From NCBI GenBank assembly GCA_013791905.1, contig VMSX01000010.1:1-64000 (forward strand): a stretch of DNA of 64,000 bases. The letters are read 5' to 3'. The notes under the pieces were generated by a model, which saw only the letters and a program-made list of their open reading frames with translations, did not search any database and was not told the DNA's origin. Of the stretch, positions 46,108 to 56,406 are shown piece after piece. This stretch comes from Rhodocyclaceae bacterium (lineage in GTDB: Bacteria; Pseudomonadota; Gammaproteobacteria; Burkholderiales; Rhodocyclaceae). The translations under genes were made by a program, and so were the position numbers. Position 1 is the stretch's first letter; every line of letters starts with the position of its first letter.

Positions 46108-48768
46108 TTACAGACTGCGAGCGACTTCCTGAATCTCGAATACTTCGAGATGGTCGCCCTCATTGATGTCGTTGTAGTTTTTCAGTGACAAGCCGCACTC
46201 AAAGCCTTCTTTCACCTCGCGCACGTCATCCTTGAAACGTTTGAGCGAATCGAGTTCACCGGTATGGATCACCACGTTGTCACGAATCAAACGCACCTGC
46301 GCAGAGCGCTTGACGATACCGGATGTCACCATGCAACCCGCCACGGCACCCACTCTGGTGATACGGAATACTTGGCGAATCTCGACCATCCCGAGCACGT
46401 GCTCGCGCTTTTCGGGCGACAGCATGCCGGACAGGGCCGCCTTCACTTCGTCAACCGCATCGTAAATGACATTGTAGTAGCGAATATCGACCCCGAAGTT
46501 CTCGGCCGCCTTGCGTGCGCCGGCATCGGCGCGGGTGTTGAAACCAATAATGACAGCCTTCGAGGCCTGGGCAAGGTTCACGTCGGACTCGGAAATCCCG
46601 CCGACTGCAGCGTGAATGACATTGACCTTGACTTCATCGGTCGACAGCTTGACCAAAGACTGCGCGAGCGCTTCTTGTGAGCCTTGCACGTCGGACTTGA
46701 TGATCAGGGCCAGGGTCTTGACTTCGCCCTCGCCCATCTGCTCGAAGATATTCTCAAGCTTGGCGGCCTGCTGCTTGGCCAACCGCACATCGCGGAATTT
46801 ACCCTGACGGAACAAGGCAATCTCGCGCACCTTCTTTTCGTCGGCCATCGCCATCGCCTCATCGCCAGCGGAAGGCACATCGGACAAGCCCTGAATCTCG
46901 ACCGGGATCGATGGACCGGCAGTTTCGATCGGACGACCGGTTTCGTCAAGCATGGCCCGGACACGACCAAACACCTGTCCGCACAGCAGCACGTCACCGC
47001 GCTTCAATGTACCCGACTGCACCAGAACAGTCGCCACCGGACCCTTGCCTTTATCCAGGCGCGCCTCTATGACGAGGCCCTTGGCGAACGTGTCAATGGA
47101 AGCCTTCAGTTCCAATACCTCGGCCTGCAACAGTACGTTTTCAAGCAGATCGTCAACACCTTGACCAGTCTTGGCCGATACCGACACAAACGGCACGTCA
47201 CCACCATACTCTTCAGGCACCACGCCTTCTGCGACCAGTTCCTGGCGGACGCGATCGGCATTGGCATCCGGCTTGTCGATCTTGGTTATCGCCACCACCA
47301 GCGGCACGTTGGCCGCCTTGGCATGGTGAATGGCCTCTTTGGTCTGCGGCATCACACCGTCGTCAGCGGCAACCACCAGAATCACGATGTCGGTAGCCTT
47401 GGCACCGCGCGCGCGCATGGCCGTAAAAGCGGCGTGGCCAGGCGTATCGAGGAAGGTCACCATGCCGCGCGGTGTTTCGACGTGATAAGCGCCGATGTGC
47501 TGAGTAATCCCACCGGCCTCGCCGGCCGCAACCTTGGCACGACGGATGTAGTCGAGCAGGGAGGTCTTGCCATGGTCAACGTGGCCCATCACCGTCACAA
47601 CCGGTGCACGCGGCAACAGTTCGCTATCTTTGTGATCGACCTGCTCCACGTCGAGGAAGGCATCCGGGTCGTCAAGTTTGGCGGCAAACGCCTTGTGACC
47701 AAGATCCTCGACAACAATCATTGCAGTTTCCTGATCGAGATGCTGATTGATGGTGACCATCATGCCCATCTTCATCAGCGTCTTGATGACCTCAGTGGCC
47801 TTGACCGACATTTTGTGGGCCAGGTCAGCCACCGAGATGGTCTCGGGCACATGCACTTCGCGCACGACCTGTTCGATCGGCTGGGGTGCGGCGCGCTCTC
47901 CCTCATGATGACGGCCATGGCGTCCACCCTGCTTTGGCCCACCGCGCCAGCCGCCCGTACCACCTTTGGCGTCGCCGCGCGTCTTTATACCGCCACCACG
48001 GCGGTTGCGATCAGCTTCGCTCTTGAGCGCAGCTGCCGACTTGATTTCGGCTTTTTTACGTGGCGCAGCAGCGGGACTACCTGCCGGTTTGTGCAAAGTA
48101 CCGGTGACGCTGGCACCAGCATCCGCAGGAGCCAGTTCGGCGGTTTTTTTCGCTTCGGCGGCCTCGGCTTGCGCCTGATGTTGCAGCAAGCGGGCCTCGG
48201 CTTCGGCGCGGGCCACGGACACCTTGGCTTCGCGCGCCAGCTTCTCTTTCAGTTCTGCCGCCTGGATCGCGGCTAGCCCGGCCTGACGGCGGGCTTGCTG
48301 CTCGCGCAGCGCTGCTTGCTCGGCATTGACGACCACGAATGGCGTAGCCTGCGTGGTGGGCGTTTCGGGAGCAACGGGCTCAACCGGTGCAACGGGTGCA
48401 ACCGGAACGGCTTCGACGACTGGCGCTTCGGTTACCACCTCAGTTTCCACCTCGGCCACTACCTCGGCTTCGCGCTTGACGAAAGTGCGCTTCTTGCGCA
48501 CCTCGACCTGAATCGTCCGTGCCTTGCCTGAAGAGTCGGCAGACTTGATTTCGGAGGTTTGCTTGCGGGTCAAGGTGATCTTCGCTTTGGGCGACGCCTC
48601 ACCATGCGATTTGCGCAAAAACTCGAGCAGCCGGGTCTTGTCCTGTTCGGTCAGTGTGTCGCTACCGGTTTTTTTGGCAACTCCGGCCTTGGCCAGTTGC
48701 TCGATCAGGGCTGCAGGAGGCATTTTCAGCTCCGCAGCAAATTGGGAAACACTCATCTGGGTTGACAT
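46108..48768 (-). CDS. infB: translation initiation factor IF-2
   Basis: The 886-residue protein has an N-terminal IF2_N domain, a charged Ala/Glu-rich linker, a second IF2_N ([26 protein letters not shown]) and the G domain ([20 protein letters not shown]). Domains II-IV follow. It positions fMet-tRNA. A strong AAGGAGG precedes the ATG at 48768. Confidence 0.96.
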   Translation of the reverse strand: MSTQMSVSQFAAELKMPPAALIEQLAKAGVAKKTGSDTLTEQDKTRLLEFLRKSHGEASPKAKITLTRKQTSEIKSADSSGKARTIQVEVRKKRTFVKREAEVVAEVETEVVTEAPVVEAVPVAPVAPVEPVAPETPTTQATPFVVVNAEQAALREQQARRQAGLAAIQAAELKEKLAREAKVSVARAEAEARLLQHQAQAEAAEAKKTAELAPADAGASVTGTLHKPAGSPAAAPRKKAEIKSAAALKSEADRNRRGGGIKTRGDAKGGTGGWRGGPKQGGRHGRHHEGERAAPQPIEQVVREVHVPETISVADLAHKMSVKATEVIKTLMKMGMMVTINQHLDQETAMIVVEDLGHKAFAAKLDDPDAFLDVEQVDHKDSELLPRAPVVTVMGHVDHGKTSLLDYIRRAKVAAGEAGGITQHIGAYHVETPRGMVTFLDTPGHAAFTAMRARGAKATDIVILVVAADDGVMPQTKEAIHHAKAANVPLVVAITKIDKPDANADRVRQELVAEGVVPEEYGGDVPFVSVSAKTGQGVDDLLENVLLQAEVLELKASIDTFAKGLVIEARLDKGKGPVATVLVQSGTLKRGDVLLCGQVFGRVRAMLDETGRPIETAGPSIPVEIQGLSDVPSAGDEAMAMADEKKVREIALFRQGKFRDVRLAKQQAAKLENIFEQMGEGEVKTLALIIKSDVQGSQEALAQSLVKLSTDEVKVNVIHAAVGGISESDVNLAQASKAVIIGFNTRADAGARKAAENFGVDIRYYNVIYDAVDEVKAALSGMLSPEKREHVLGMVEIRQVFRITRVGAVAGCMVTSGIVKRSAQVRLIRDNVVIHTGELDSLKRFKDDVREVKEGFECGLSLKNYNDINEGDHLEVFEIQEVARSL

Positions 48769-48777
48769 ATCGCCTCC

Positions 48778-50262
48778 TTACTGATTTTCATCGGCGAACC
48801 AGTGAGCGCGCGCGACCGTAATCAAAGCTTTGGCGCGTTCCTCATCGATATCCGTCATTTCCATCAATTCATCCACGGCCAAATCGGCCAGTTCTTCGCG
48901 GTTGACAACCTGGTGCTGGGCAAGCTTCGCAGCCAGTTGCCGGTCCATGCCGTCAAGGTTGAGCAGATCATCTGCCACCTTTTCCAATTCCTCCTCATTG
49001 ACGATGGCTTCCGTCAACAGAATGTTACGGGCACGTTCACGCAATTCGTTCACCGTTGCCTCATCGAAAGCCTGAATTTCAAGCATTTCGGCAAGCGGCA
49101 CATAAGCCACCTCCTCCAAGGTCGTGAAGCCTTCCTGGACGAGGATTTCGGCGACTTCTCCATCCACATCCAGCTTGTCCATGAACAATTGGCGGGTACT
49201 GGAGGTTTCCTTCTGTTGCTTTTCCTGTGATTCCTCAACCGTCATCAGGTTGATCGACCAGCCAGTCAGCTCGGAAGCGAGGCGCACGTTCTGCCCGCTG
49301 CGGCCGATGGCGATGGCCAGGTTGGCCTCATCGACCACCACATCCATGCTGTGCTTTTCTTCATCGACAACAATCGAATTCACTTCGGCTGGCGCCAGTG
49401 CACCGATTACGAACTGCGCCGGATCGGCAGACCACAACACGATGTCGACCCGCTCACCCGATAACTCATTGGTCACCGCCGTCACTCGCGAGCCGCGCAT
49501 GCCGACACAGGTGCCGATCGGATCGACGCGCGGATCGTTCGACTTGACACCAATTTTGGCCCGCACCCCTGGGTCGCGGGCGGCGGCTTTGATTTCCAGC
49601 AAGCCATCTTCGATCTCGGGCACTTCGAGTTCGAACAATTTCATGATGAACTGCGGTGCCGTACGCGACAGGATCAACTGCGGGCCACGCGCGCTGCGGT
49701 CGATCTTCATCAGCCAGGCGCGCACCCGGTCGCCGGGACGCAGGTTCTCTTTCGGAATCATCTGATCGCGAGGCAGCAAAGCCTCGATGCGACCCGCCTC
49801 GACTATGGCGTTGCCGCGCTCCATGCGCTTGATGGTGCCAGTGACCAGATGTTCCTTGCGGGCAAGAAAGTCATTCAATACCTGTTCACGTTCGGCATCA
49901 CGAATTTTCTGCAGAATGACCTGTTTGGCCGTCTGGGCACCGATCCGGCCGAAGTCGATCGGCTCGAGCGCCTCTTCGATGAACTCTTCGAGTTGCACGT
50001 CCGCCACCTGCTCGCGCGCCTCGGTCAGGCCAATCTGCTGGGCGGGAATTTCCACTTCTTCGTCGTCCAGCACCAGCCAGCGGCGAAAGGCTTCGAAGGT
50101 GCCGGTTTCACGATCAATCTCGACGCGCACGTCAGCTTCGTCGTGGATGCGCTTCTTGGTCGCCGAGGCGAGCGCAAGCTCAAGGGCACCGAAGACGATG
50201 TCCTTGTCGACGTTCTTTTCCCGCGCCAGAGCATCGACCAGCATCAGCAATTCACGACTCAT
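48778..50262 (-). CDS. nusA: transcription termination/antitermination factor NusA
   Basis: The 494-residue protein has the NusA N-domain, S1 ([21 protein letters not shown]), two KH domains ([24 protein letters not shown]) and two C-terminal acidic repeats. It modulates RNA polymerase pausing and termination. It sits 9 nt before infB. Confidence 0.96.
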   Translation of the reverse strand: MSRELLMLVDALAREKNVDKDIVFGALELALASATKKRIHDEADVRVEIDRETGTFEAFRRWLVLDDEEVEIPAQQIGLTEAREQVADVQLEEFIEEALEPIDFGRIGAQTAKQVILQKIRDAEREQVLNDFLARKEHLVTGTIKRMERGNAIVEAGRIEALLPRDQMIPKENLRPGDRVRAWLMKIDRSARGPQLILSRTAPQFIMKLFELEVPEIEDGLLEIKAAARDPGVRAKIGVKSNDPRVDPIGTCVGMRGSRVTAVTNELSGERVDIVLWSADPAQFVIGALAPAEVNSIVVDEEKHSMDVVVDEANLAIAIGRSGQNVRLASELTGWSINLMTVEESQEKQQKETSSTRQLFMDKLDVDGEVAEILVQEGFTTLEEVAYVPLAEMLEIQAFDEATVNELRERARNILLTEAIVNEEELEKVADDLLNLDGMDRQLAAKLAQHQVVNREELADLAVDELMEMTDIDEERAKALITVARAHWFADENQ

Positions 50263-50303
50263 TTCAATCTCCCGTTCTAATTCCGAATTCAGTTTAAGCC
50301 TGG

Positions 50304-50804
50304 TTAAAACTTAGGTACCAGCCGTGCCTTTTCAATGTTGTCGAGCGCAAATTCACGCTCGGCTTCGCCAGTCTTGAGGCGCAGTCGACCCTCGACCAAC
50401 CCGAGGATGACGCCGGAAAAATTGCGCTGCGGTGGTAAAGCCCCCTGCCCACCGGTGGGCACCTCCGCGATACGCAGTTTTATTTGCAATTCGTGCCCGA
50501 CGAAGCGCTCGAAGTCAGCAGGTTTTTTCAGTGGCCGGTCCAGTCCGGGTGAGGAAACCTCAAGGCGGTCATAGTCGATATTCTCGACCATGAACAAGCG
50601 CGTCAGCTGATGGCTGACGGCAGAACAGTCTTCAACTGTCACACCAGCGGATTTTTCCGTCTGTTCACCAGCCGGCGCAACAGGCACGGCGGGGCGATCA
50701 ATAAACACGCGCAACAAGCGCACCCGCGGACTTGTCTCGAAGTCCACGAGTTCATAGCCCAGCCCGGTAACTGCCTGCTCGATCAACCCTGCCAAATCTG
50801 CCAT
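50304..50804 (-). CDS. rimP: ribosome maturation factor RimP
   Basis: The 166-residue protein has [17 protein letters not shown] at the N-terminus, the conserved [40 protein letters not shown] block and a C-terminal SH3-like domain. A Pro/Ala-rich insertion with [14 protein letters not shown] is slightly longer than usual. The ATG at 50804 follows GGTGGGAAG. It heads the nusA-infB operon, downstream of a terminator-like hairpin. Confidence 0.92.
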   Translation of the reverse strand: MADLAGLIEQAVTGLGYELVDFETSPRVRLLRVFIDRPAVPVAPAGEQTEKSAGVTVEDCSAVSHQLTRLFMVENIDYDRLEVSSPGLDRPLKKPADFERFVGHELQIKLRIAEVPTGGQGALPPQRNFSGVILGLVEGRLRLKTGEAEREFALDNIEKARLVPKF

Positions 50805-50821
50805 ACACTTCCCACCGCGCC

Positions 50822-50847
50822 AAAAAAAAATGGGCAACTGCCCATTT
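50822..50847 (-). terminator. terminator-like attenuator in the rimP-nusA-infB leader
   Basis: A perfect 9-bp stem AAATGGGCA/TGCCCATTT with a 2-nt centre is followed on the minus strand by nine T, ending 18 nt before the rimP ATG. No gene lies upstream to need it, so it probably attenuates the operon. Confidence 0.75.
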
Positions 50848-50908
50848 CTTCATTTCCTGCCCCGCACACTGCCAAAATTATAGTTGGCCATGCGCTGGAA
50901 AGCGGCTG

Positions 50909-50938
50909 ATTATACAAGTACATGCACCACCAAGTAAA
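50909..50938 (-). promoter_or_regulatory. promoter of the rimP-nusA-infB operon
   Basis: On the minus strand TTTACT (50933-50938) and TATAAT (50909-50914) are spaced by 18 nt. A second TATAAT lies at 50877-50882. An exact family A repeat is six bases upstream of the -35. Confidence 0.5.
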
Positions 50939-50943
50939 GGCCA

Positions 50944-50967
50944 AAAGTCGGCGCTGGCGGGACGGCG
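50944..50967 (+). repeat. family A repeat, exact copy, upstream of the rimP promoter
   Basis: This exact 24-nt copy lies between rluB and the rimP promoter, at about -40 relative to the likely transcription start. Confidence 0.85.
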
Positions 50968-51020
50968 TTCCCCTTACGGGTTAAATCGACTATTGGCGGG
51001 AGCAGGAAGGGTGTATGTCC

Positions 51021-51962
51021 CTATTCCCGACTTTCCTCGGCAACCTTAAGGACTTTCAGCAGAGCCTGTACCTCATCGATAGTCAGTTCGCGACTCTGGC
51101 CACGTTTCAAGTTGGAAGGCAGGACAATCGGCCCGTAACGGACGCGCATCAGCCGGCTGACAGTGACACCGACCGCCTCGAACATGCGCCTTACCTCACG
51201 GTTGCGCCCTTCATCCAGTGTCACGTTGTACCAGTGGTTGGCGCCCTCCCCGCCCGCCGGCCTGAACCGGATGAACTTGGCCATGCCGTCTTCGAGTTCA
51301 ATGCCATCGGTCAGTTGCTTCAAGGCTGCCTCGTTCACCTCGCCCAGCACGCGCACCGCGTATTCCCGGTCGATACCATAGCGCGGGTGCATCAGGCGGT
51401 TGGCCAGCGCACCATCGGTGGTAAACAGCAACAGGCCACAGGAATTGAAATCCAGCCGGCCGATGGCGACCCACCGCCCACCGCGCAAGCGTGGCAGGGC
51501 ATTGAAAACACTGGGCCGGCCCTGCGGGTCGTCGCGCGAGACGATTTCTCCTTCGGGCTTGTGATAAAGCAGCACGCGTGGCGTGCGCTCGGCAAAGTGC
51601 AAATTAACCAGACGCCCCCCAACCTTGACCTTGTCGGTAGCGCAGATACGCTGACCCAGATGCGCCGGCTCACTATTAACGGCGACGCGACCAGCGGCAA
51701 TCCATTCCTCGATCTCGCGGCGCGAAGCCAGACCGGCATCGGCCAATGCTTTTTGCAGTTTGACAGTCGGCAGTTCCGAGGCGGGCGATGCTTGGCGCGC
51801 CGGCTGGTCAGGTCGCGGCGGTGCCCGGAAAGGCGTCGCTTTGCGCAGAGGCTTTTTCGTGGTTGGCAATTTGCTCGCCAGAGGACGCTTCGGCGGACTG
51901 CGCTGCGCTTGCTGCGGGTTCGCTTTCTGGCGTTGTGGGCGTTTCGGTGGGTTGGGCATCAA
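51021..51962 (-). CDS. rluB: 23S rRNA pseudouridine synthase B
   Basis: The 313-residue protein has an S4-like RNA-binding domain ([30 protein letters not shown]) and the RsuA/RluB catalytic core with Asp in [19 protein letters not shown]. The 66-residue N-terminal extension is basic and Pro-rich, and its coding region overlaps the scpB 3' end by 155 nt in another frame. No internal ATG offers a shorter start, although TTG or CTG is possible. Confidence 0.9.
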   Translation of the reverse strand: MMPNPPKRPQRQKANPQQAQRSPPKRPLASKLPTTKKPLRKATPFRAPPRPDQPARQASPASELPTVKLQKALADAGLASRREIEEWIAAGRVAVNSEPAHLGQRICATDKVKVGGRLVNLHFAERTPRVLLYHKPEGEIVSRDDPQGRPSVFNALPRLRGGRWVAIGRLDFNSCGLLLFTTDGALANRLMHPRYGIDREYAVRVLGEVNEAALKQLTDGIELEDGMAKFIRFRPAGGEGANHWYNVTLDEGRNREVRRMFEAVGVTVSRLMRVRYGPIVLPSNLKRGQSRELTIDEVQALLKVLKVAEESRE

Positions 51963-52494
51963 TCATCCGTTCAATCTCGGCGAGCGGCGGCAATTCGGAC
52001 AAGCTGCGCAGACTCAGTTCATCAAGAAATTTCTTGGTTGTAGCATACAGCGCCGGTCGGCCGGGTGAATCACGGTGGCCGACAGTATCCACCCAACCGC
52101 GGCCTTCCAGCGTCCTTATTATGTTGGGCGACACGGCAACGCCACGAATGTCTTCGATGTCGCCGCGCGTCACCGGTTGGCGGTAGGCAATGATCGCCAG
52201 CGTTTCCATGACGGCACGGGAATACTTCTGCGGCTTTTCGTTCTTCAGCCGGTCGAGAAAACCCTGATACTCCAGCCGGGTCTGGAAACGCCAGCCAGAC
52301 GAGAGTTGCACCAATTCCACACCACGGTCCGCCCAGTCGCGACGCAAGTCGTCCAGCAGCGTGCGCCAGGTTTCGTCGTCGAAGGGCTCGTCGAAGAGTT
52401 TTTTCAGCTCGGCCAGCGACAGCGGCTCGACCGCCGCCAGCAAGGCAGTCTCGAGGACGCGCTTGTAGTCTTCAGGCTTGTAGAGTTGCAGCAT
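51808..52494 (-). CDS. scpB: segregation and condensation protein B
   Basis: The 228-residue protein has the two winged-helix domains of ScpB ([20 protein letters not shown], then [27 protein letters not shown]). A low-complexity C-terminal tail of about 50 residues follows ([18 protein letters not shown]). It works with ScpA and SMC in chromosome condensation. Its start overlaps scpA by 23 nt and its 3' end overlaps rluB by 155 nt. Confidence 0.93.
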   Translation of the reverse strand: MLQLYKPEDYKRVLETALLAAVEPLSLAELKKLFDEPFDDETWRTLLDDLRRDWADRGVELVQLSSGWRFQTRLEYQGFLDRLKNEKPQKYSRAVMETLAIIAYRQPVTRGDIEDIRGVAVSPNIIRTLEGRGWVDTVGHRDSPGRPALYATTKKFLDELSLRSLSELPPLAEIERMIDAQPTETPTTPESEPAASAAQSAEASSGEQIANHEKASAQSDAFPGTAAT

Positions 52495-53344
52495 CGCTCA
52501 ATTTTACATAGATGGGCGCCAACGCTTCACTCTGGGTCAGTTCGACGAGGCGCTCGCGCGACAGTTCGAGGATGGCCAGAAAGCTCACTACCAGGCTGGA
52601 CAGCGTGCTGTGCTCGCCGCCCACTTCAAACAGGTCGTCGAAGACAACGTAGTTGCGCCCCTGCAGGCGACGCAAGATCAGTCCCATGTGTTCGCGCACC
52701 GAAAGTTCCTCACGCCGGATACGGTGATGCTGGTGCATCTTGGCTTGGCGCATCAGCGCCAGCCAGACCACCTGCAGGTCGTGCACGCTTACCTCGGGCG
52801 CGCGCGCGGCCACCTTTTCGGCGATCCATACCGATGCCCACTCGTAGTCGCGATGCGCCTGCGGCAGGGCATCGAGCTTGGCGGCCGCCTGCTTGATCCG
52901 TTCGTACTCCATCAGGCGGCGCATCAGTTCGGCACGCGGGTCTTCCGGCTCGCCGCCATCGGTTCTGGGCGGGCGCGGCAACAGCATGCGCGATTTGATC
53001 TCGATCAGCATTGCTGCCATCAGGAGGTAGTCGGCAGCCAGTTCGAGGTTGCTGCGCCGCATGGCCTCGACATACACGAGATATTGCGCGGTCAAGGGCG
53101 CCATCGGAATATCGAGGATGCTGAGATTGGCCTTGCGGATCAGATACAGTAGCAGGTCGAGCGGCCCCTCGAAGGCATCGAGAATTATTTCCAGCGCATC
53201 GGGCGGAATGTAGAGATCGCGCGGCATCTCCGGCATCGGTTCGCCATAGAGCATCGGCACATGCGCCGCCGCCAGGTCCACATGATCCGCCTGCGCCGTT
53301 CCACCAACGCCGACTTTCTCTTCAAGGCCCTCTGCCGTCATCAT
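52472..53344 (-). CDS. scpA: segregation and condensation protein A
   Basis: The 290-residue kleisin has [40 protein letters not shown], the SMC-binding N-domain, and a C-terminal winged helix. The first 45 residues are a variable extension that includes KVGVGGTA, encoded by a family A repeat. Start ATGATG at 53344 overlaps the thioesterase stop. Confidence 0.92.
   Translation of the reverse strand: MMTAEGLEEKVGVGGTAQADHVDLAAAHVPMLYGEPMPEMPRDLYIPPDALEIILDAFEGPLDLLLYLIRKANLSILDIPMAPLTAQYLVYVEAMRRSNLELAADYLLMAAMLIEIKSRMLLPRPPRTDGGEPEDPRAELMRRLMEYERIKQAAAKLDALPQAHRDYEWASVWIAEKVAARAPEVSVHDLQVVWLALMRQAKMHQHHRIRREELSVREHMGLILRRLQGRNYVVFDDLFEVGGEHSTLSSLVVSFLAILELSRERLVELTQSEALAPIYVKLSDAATLQA
53294..53317 (-). 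repeat. family A repeat in the scpA N-terminal extension, three mismatches
   Basis: The copy is read in frame as KVGVGGTA at residues 10-17, in a region not conserved among ScpA proteins. Confidence 0.65.
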
Positions 53345-53826
53345 GACACCGTATAGGCCGCGGTACCGACCGCGATCAGGGCGTGCTGGTCATTGAAAAG
53401 CTCCATGCGCGTCACGGCCACCTTGTTGCCGGTGCGCAGCGGAAAACCGCGCGCCAGAAACCACTCGCCCGTACCGGGTCGCAGATAGTCAATGCGCAGA
53501 TCGATGGTGCCGATGCGGGAAAAGCGCTCCATCACCTCGGCCACCGGCTTGCCCTTCAGCTTTTGCTGCACACCGAGGAAGGCCACCAGGCCGCCGATGA
53601 CATCGAGCACCGATGAGATCACACCACCATGCAGGATATTGCGGATGTAGTTGCCGACCAGTTCCGGTCGCATGTCGAAGCGCAGTTCCGGCTGGTCGTG
53701 ATGCAGCGACAGCAACTCGATGCCGAGAATCCGATTGAACGGCATGCGCTCGAAAAAGCTCTCGCGGATGATCGCGAGCAGTTCCGCTTCGTCGGCAAGG
53801 GAGTCGATTTCGGCGATTTTTTTCAC
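53341..53826 (-). CDS. hotdog-fold thioesterase (YigI/PaaI-like)
   Basis: The 161-residue protein has a hotdog fold with the motif ILHGGVISSVLDVIGGLVAF, where HGG is the PaaI-type signature, and a C-terminal LRTGNKVAVTRMELFND. It probably hydrolyses acyl-CoA thioesters. It overlaps both trpS and scpA by ATGA, an operon link without an obvious functional theme. Confidence 0.82.
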   Translation of the reverse strand: MKKIAEIDSLADEAELLAIIRESFFERMPFNRILGIELLSLHHDQPELRFDMRPELVGNYIRNILHGGVISSVLDVIGGLVAFLGVQQKLKGKPVAEVMERFSRIGTIDLRIDYLRPGTGEWFLARGFPLRTGNKVAVTRMELFNDQHALIAVGTAAYTVS

Positions 53827-55025
53827 GAATAGTCGAGTCCGATGGCCTCGCGTACATCGCGCATGGTCTCCTGTGCGAGCCGTCTGGCTTTCTCACAGCC
53901 GTCGGCAATGATGTTCTTGACCAGCTGCGGATCCTCTTCATACAGGCGCGCACGTTCACGCATCGGCTCCTGTTCCTTCAGGATTCCCTCGATGACCGGC
54001 TGCTTGCATTCGAGGCAACCAATGCCGGCAGAACGGCAGCCCTGTCGCACCCAATCCTTGACCTCGTCATTCGAATAGATCTGGTGAAACTGCCAGACCG
54101 GGCACTTGTCGGGATCGCCGGCATCAGTGCGCCGCACCCGCTGTGGATCGGTCTGCATGGTGCGGATCTTCTTGGTAATCGACGCCTCGTCTTCACGCAG
54201 GGCAATGGTGTTGCCATAGGACTTCGACATTTTCTGGCCGTCCAGTCCGGGCATGCGGGAAGCGTGCGTCAGCAATGCATCCGGCTCGGCAAGAATCATC
54301 TTGCCACCGCCCTCCAAATAGCCGAACAGCCGCTCGCGGTCGCCGTGCGACAGACTTTGCGCCTCATCCAGCACAGCGTGGGCCTGATCGAGCGCGGCGG
54401 CTTCGCCCTTTTCCTGGTAGCGGGTGCGCAATTCCCTGTAAAGCTTGGCGCGCTTGCTGCCAAGCTTTTTTATCGCCTCGATTGCCTTCTCTTCGAAACC
54501 CGCTTCGCGACCGTATAAATGATTGAAGCGGCGCGCGATCTCGCGGGTAAATTCGATATGGGGCACCTGATCCTCACCCACCGGCACCTTGTCGGCACGG
54601 TAGATCAGGATATCGGCCGCCTGCAGGAGCGGGTAGCCGAGGAAACCATAGGTTGTCAGGTCCTTGTGGCTGAGTTTTTCCTGCTGATCCTTGTAGGTCG
54701 GCACGCGTTCCAGCCAGCCCAGCGGTGTCATCATTGACAGCAGCAGGTGCAATTCGGCATGTTCCGGCACCCGTGACTGGATGAAGATGGTGGCCTGCGC
54801 GGGATCGACGCCGGCGGCGAGCCAGTCGACCACCATGTCCCAGGTATTCTGGGTAATGGTGCCCGGCTCGTCATAGGCCGTCGTCAGCGCGTGCCAGTCG
54901 GCGACGAAAAACAGACAAGGGTATTCGTGTTGCAACTTCACCCAGTTGGCCAGTACCCCATGGTAGTGGCCCAGATGCAGACGCCCGGTGGGACGCATGC
55001 CGGAGAGAACCTTTTCGGCGAACAT
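53823..55025 (-). CDS. trpS: tryptophanyl-tRNA synthetase
   Basis: The 400-residue class I synthetase has SGMRPTGRLHLGHYHG (HIGH motif) and MSKSYGN (KMSKS). It is longer than the 330-residue E. coli form, with a C-terminal insert including CLECKQP and CGP-like Cys residues (DKCPVW, RQGCRSAGIGCLEC) that could bind zinc or iron-sulfur. Start at 55025 gives the family N-terminus. Confidence 0.93.
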   Translation of the reverse strand: MFAEKVLSGMRPTGRLHLGHYHGVLANWVKLQHEYPCLFFVADWHALTTAYDEPGTITQNTWDMVVDWLAAGVDPAQATIFIQSRVPEHAELHLLLSMMTPLGWLERVPTYKDQQEKLSHKDLTTYGFLGYPLLQAADILIYRADKVPVGEDQVPHIEFTREIARRFNHLYGREAGFEEKAIEAIKKLGSKRAKLYRELRTRYQEKGEAAALDQAHAVLDEAQSLSHGDRERLFGYLEGGGKMILAEPDALLTHASRMPGLDGQKMSKSYGNTIALREDEASITKKIRTMQTDPQRVRRTDAGDPDKCPVWQFHQIYSNDEVKDWVRQGCRSAGIGCLECKQPVIEGILKEQEPMRERARLYEEDPQLVKNIIADGCEKARRLAQETMRDVREAIGLDYS

Positions 55026-55027
55026 AA

Positions 55028-55675
55028 TCAGAGGAAGAACAGACCTTTAATGATAGAGAAATAGACCCGCAGCAGCGGTGTCAGGATAGTTTCGAGCACC
55101 CCGAGAAACAGGAGGGCGAGCAAAATTGGAAAGCCATAGCGCTCAAGCTGCGCAAATCGCCAAGCCAGCGCCGGGGGCAACAGGCTCACGGCAATGCGCC
55201 CGCCATCGAGTGGGGGGAGCGGCAGCAGATTCAGCAGCATCAGCACCCCATTGATACTGATGCCGGCGCGCGCCATTTCCGCCAGCGGCAGACTATACGC
55301 ATTATCCGGCATCACCACCGCCAGCTTCAGCGCCGCCGCCCACACCAGGGCCATAAAAAGATTCGCGCCCGGCCCGGCGGCGGCCACCCAGAACATGTCC
55401 TGCTTGGGTCGCCGCAGTTGGCCAAAATTGACCGGCACCGGCTTGGCCCAGCCGAACAGGAACGTGCCCTTGCTGAAAAACAGGATCAGGGCCGGCACCA
55501 GCAAGGTGCCCACCGGATCAACGTGCTTGATGGGATTGAGCGTGATGCGCCCCATCTGCCACGCGGTCGGATCGCCGAAGTGACGCGCCGCATAGCCGTG
55601 TGCCGCCTCGTGCAGGGTGATGGCGAAGATCACCGGCAGGGCATAGATCGCCAGCGTCTGAATAATATTTTCCAT
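55028..55675 (-). CDS. site-2 protease family (M50) membrane metalloprotease
   Basis: The 215-residue protein has the zinc motif ITLHEAAHGYAARHFGD (HExxH) near residue 21, and NLLPLPPLDGGRI near 158 with the third ligand Asp, on six predicted spans. Members cleave membrane-embedded substrates; most of this short subfamily is uncharacterised. It overlaps nothing but is 2 nt from trpS. The upstream family B module ends 16 nt before its ATG. Confidence 0.87.
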   Translation of the reverse strand: MENIIQTLAIYALPVIFAITLHEAAHGYAARHFGDPTAWQMGRITLNPIKHVDPVGTLLVPALILFFSKGTFLFGWAKPVPVNFGQLRRPKQDMFWVAAAGPGANLFMALVWAAALKLAVVMPDNAYSLPLAEMARAGISINGVLMLLNLLPLPPLDGGRIAVSLLPPALAWRFAQLERYGFPILLALLFLGVLETILTPLLRVYFSIIKGLFFL

Positions 55676-55690
55676 AAGTGTCTGATTCTA

Positions 55691-55771
55691 GCCTCTCGCC
55701 GGGCCGTCTCAAGAGAGGCGCCGCCCTCCCGCGGGGGGCGGCGAGCCGGTGTTGCGAGCGTGGGGGGCCAT
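55691..55771 (-). repeat. family B intercistronic module (YciO-type gene to protease junction)
   Basis: The module's ATG overlaps the upstream stop as TAATG and the frame begins MAPHARNTGSPPP. A change in the loop (TTGAGACGGCCCGGC, 55698-55712) creates an in-frame TGA, so the mini-frame ends early, 36 nt before the next start. The arms GCCTCTC/GAGAGGC are perfect. This copy may have lost coupling. Confidence 0.8.
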
Positions 55772-56406
55772 TAATCGACTGCCAATCCAAAGGGCTTCAA
55801 CGGCCCGCAACCGGCACGAATCAACTCGGGGGAACCCCCGACCAGATTGATCACGGTAGTCATGCCAAGGCCGCAGGGTCCGGCGTCGATCACCACATCG
55901 ATCTGCCGATCCAGTCGATCACGAATCTCCCCGGCATCGCACAAAGGCTCGCTGTCATCCGGCAGAATCAACGTCGAGCTCAGGATCGGTTCATTGAGTT
56001 CAGCCAGCAGTGCCAGTACCACCGGATTATCCGGCACGCGCAGCCCAATGGTCTTGCGCTTGGGATGCAGCACGCGACGTGGCAATTCCTTGGTGCCTTC
56101 GAGAATGAAGGTGTAGCTGCCTGGCGTGGCCGCCTTGAGCATGCGGTACTGCACGTTATCCACCCGCGCATAAGTGGCGATTTCAGACAGATCGCGGCAC
56201 ATCAGGGTGAACAAGTGCCGATCATCCACGCCGCGAATGCGCCGGATGCGTTCCAGCAGGGCGGCATCGCCGATATGTCCGCCCAATGCATAGGCCGAAT
56301 CGGTAGGAAACGCTGCCAAGCCTCCCTTGCGAATGATGTCCGCCGCCTGGGCGATCAACCGCGGTTGCGGATTCGTTGGGTGGATTTGCAGAAATTCTGT
56401 ATTCAT
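55771..56406 (-). CDS. YciO/Sua5-type threonylcarbamoyl-AMP synthase-like protein
   Basis: The 211-residue protein has the YrdC-like fold: GGLAAFPTDSAYALGGHIGD near 33-52, LMCRDLSEIATYARV, and TPGSYTFILEGTKELPRRVLHPKRKTIGLRVP. The H-P-K-R-K-T form is that of the YciO group, whose role in tRNA t6A synthesis is less certain than for TsaC. It overlaps the PHP gene by TAATG. Confidence 0.85.
   Translation of the reverse strand: MNTEFLQIHPTNPQPRLIAQAADIIRKGGLAAFPTDSAYALGGHIGDAALLERIRRIRGVDDRHLFTLMCRDLSEIATYARVDNVQYRMLKAATPGSYTFILEGTKELPRRVLHPKRKTIGLRVPDNPVVLALLAELNEPILSSTLILPDDSEPLCDAGEIRDRLDRQIDVVIDAGPCGLGMTTVINLVGGSPELIRAGCGPLKPFGLAVD

Noticed and set aside
50848-50943. Initiator tRNA gene upstream of rimP, as in E. 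coli (metY)
   Set aside because: No cloverleaf or CCA-type end found; only a promoter, an attenuator and a family A repeat.
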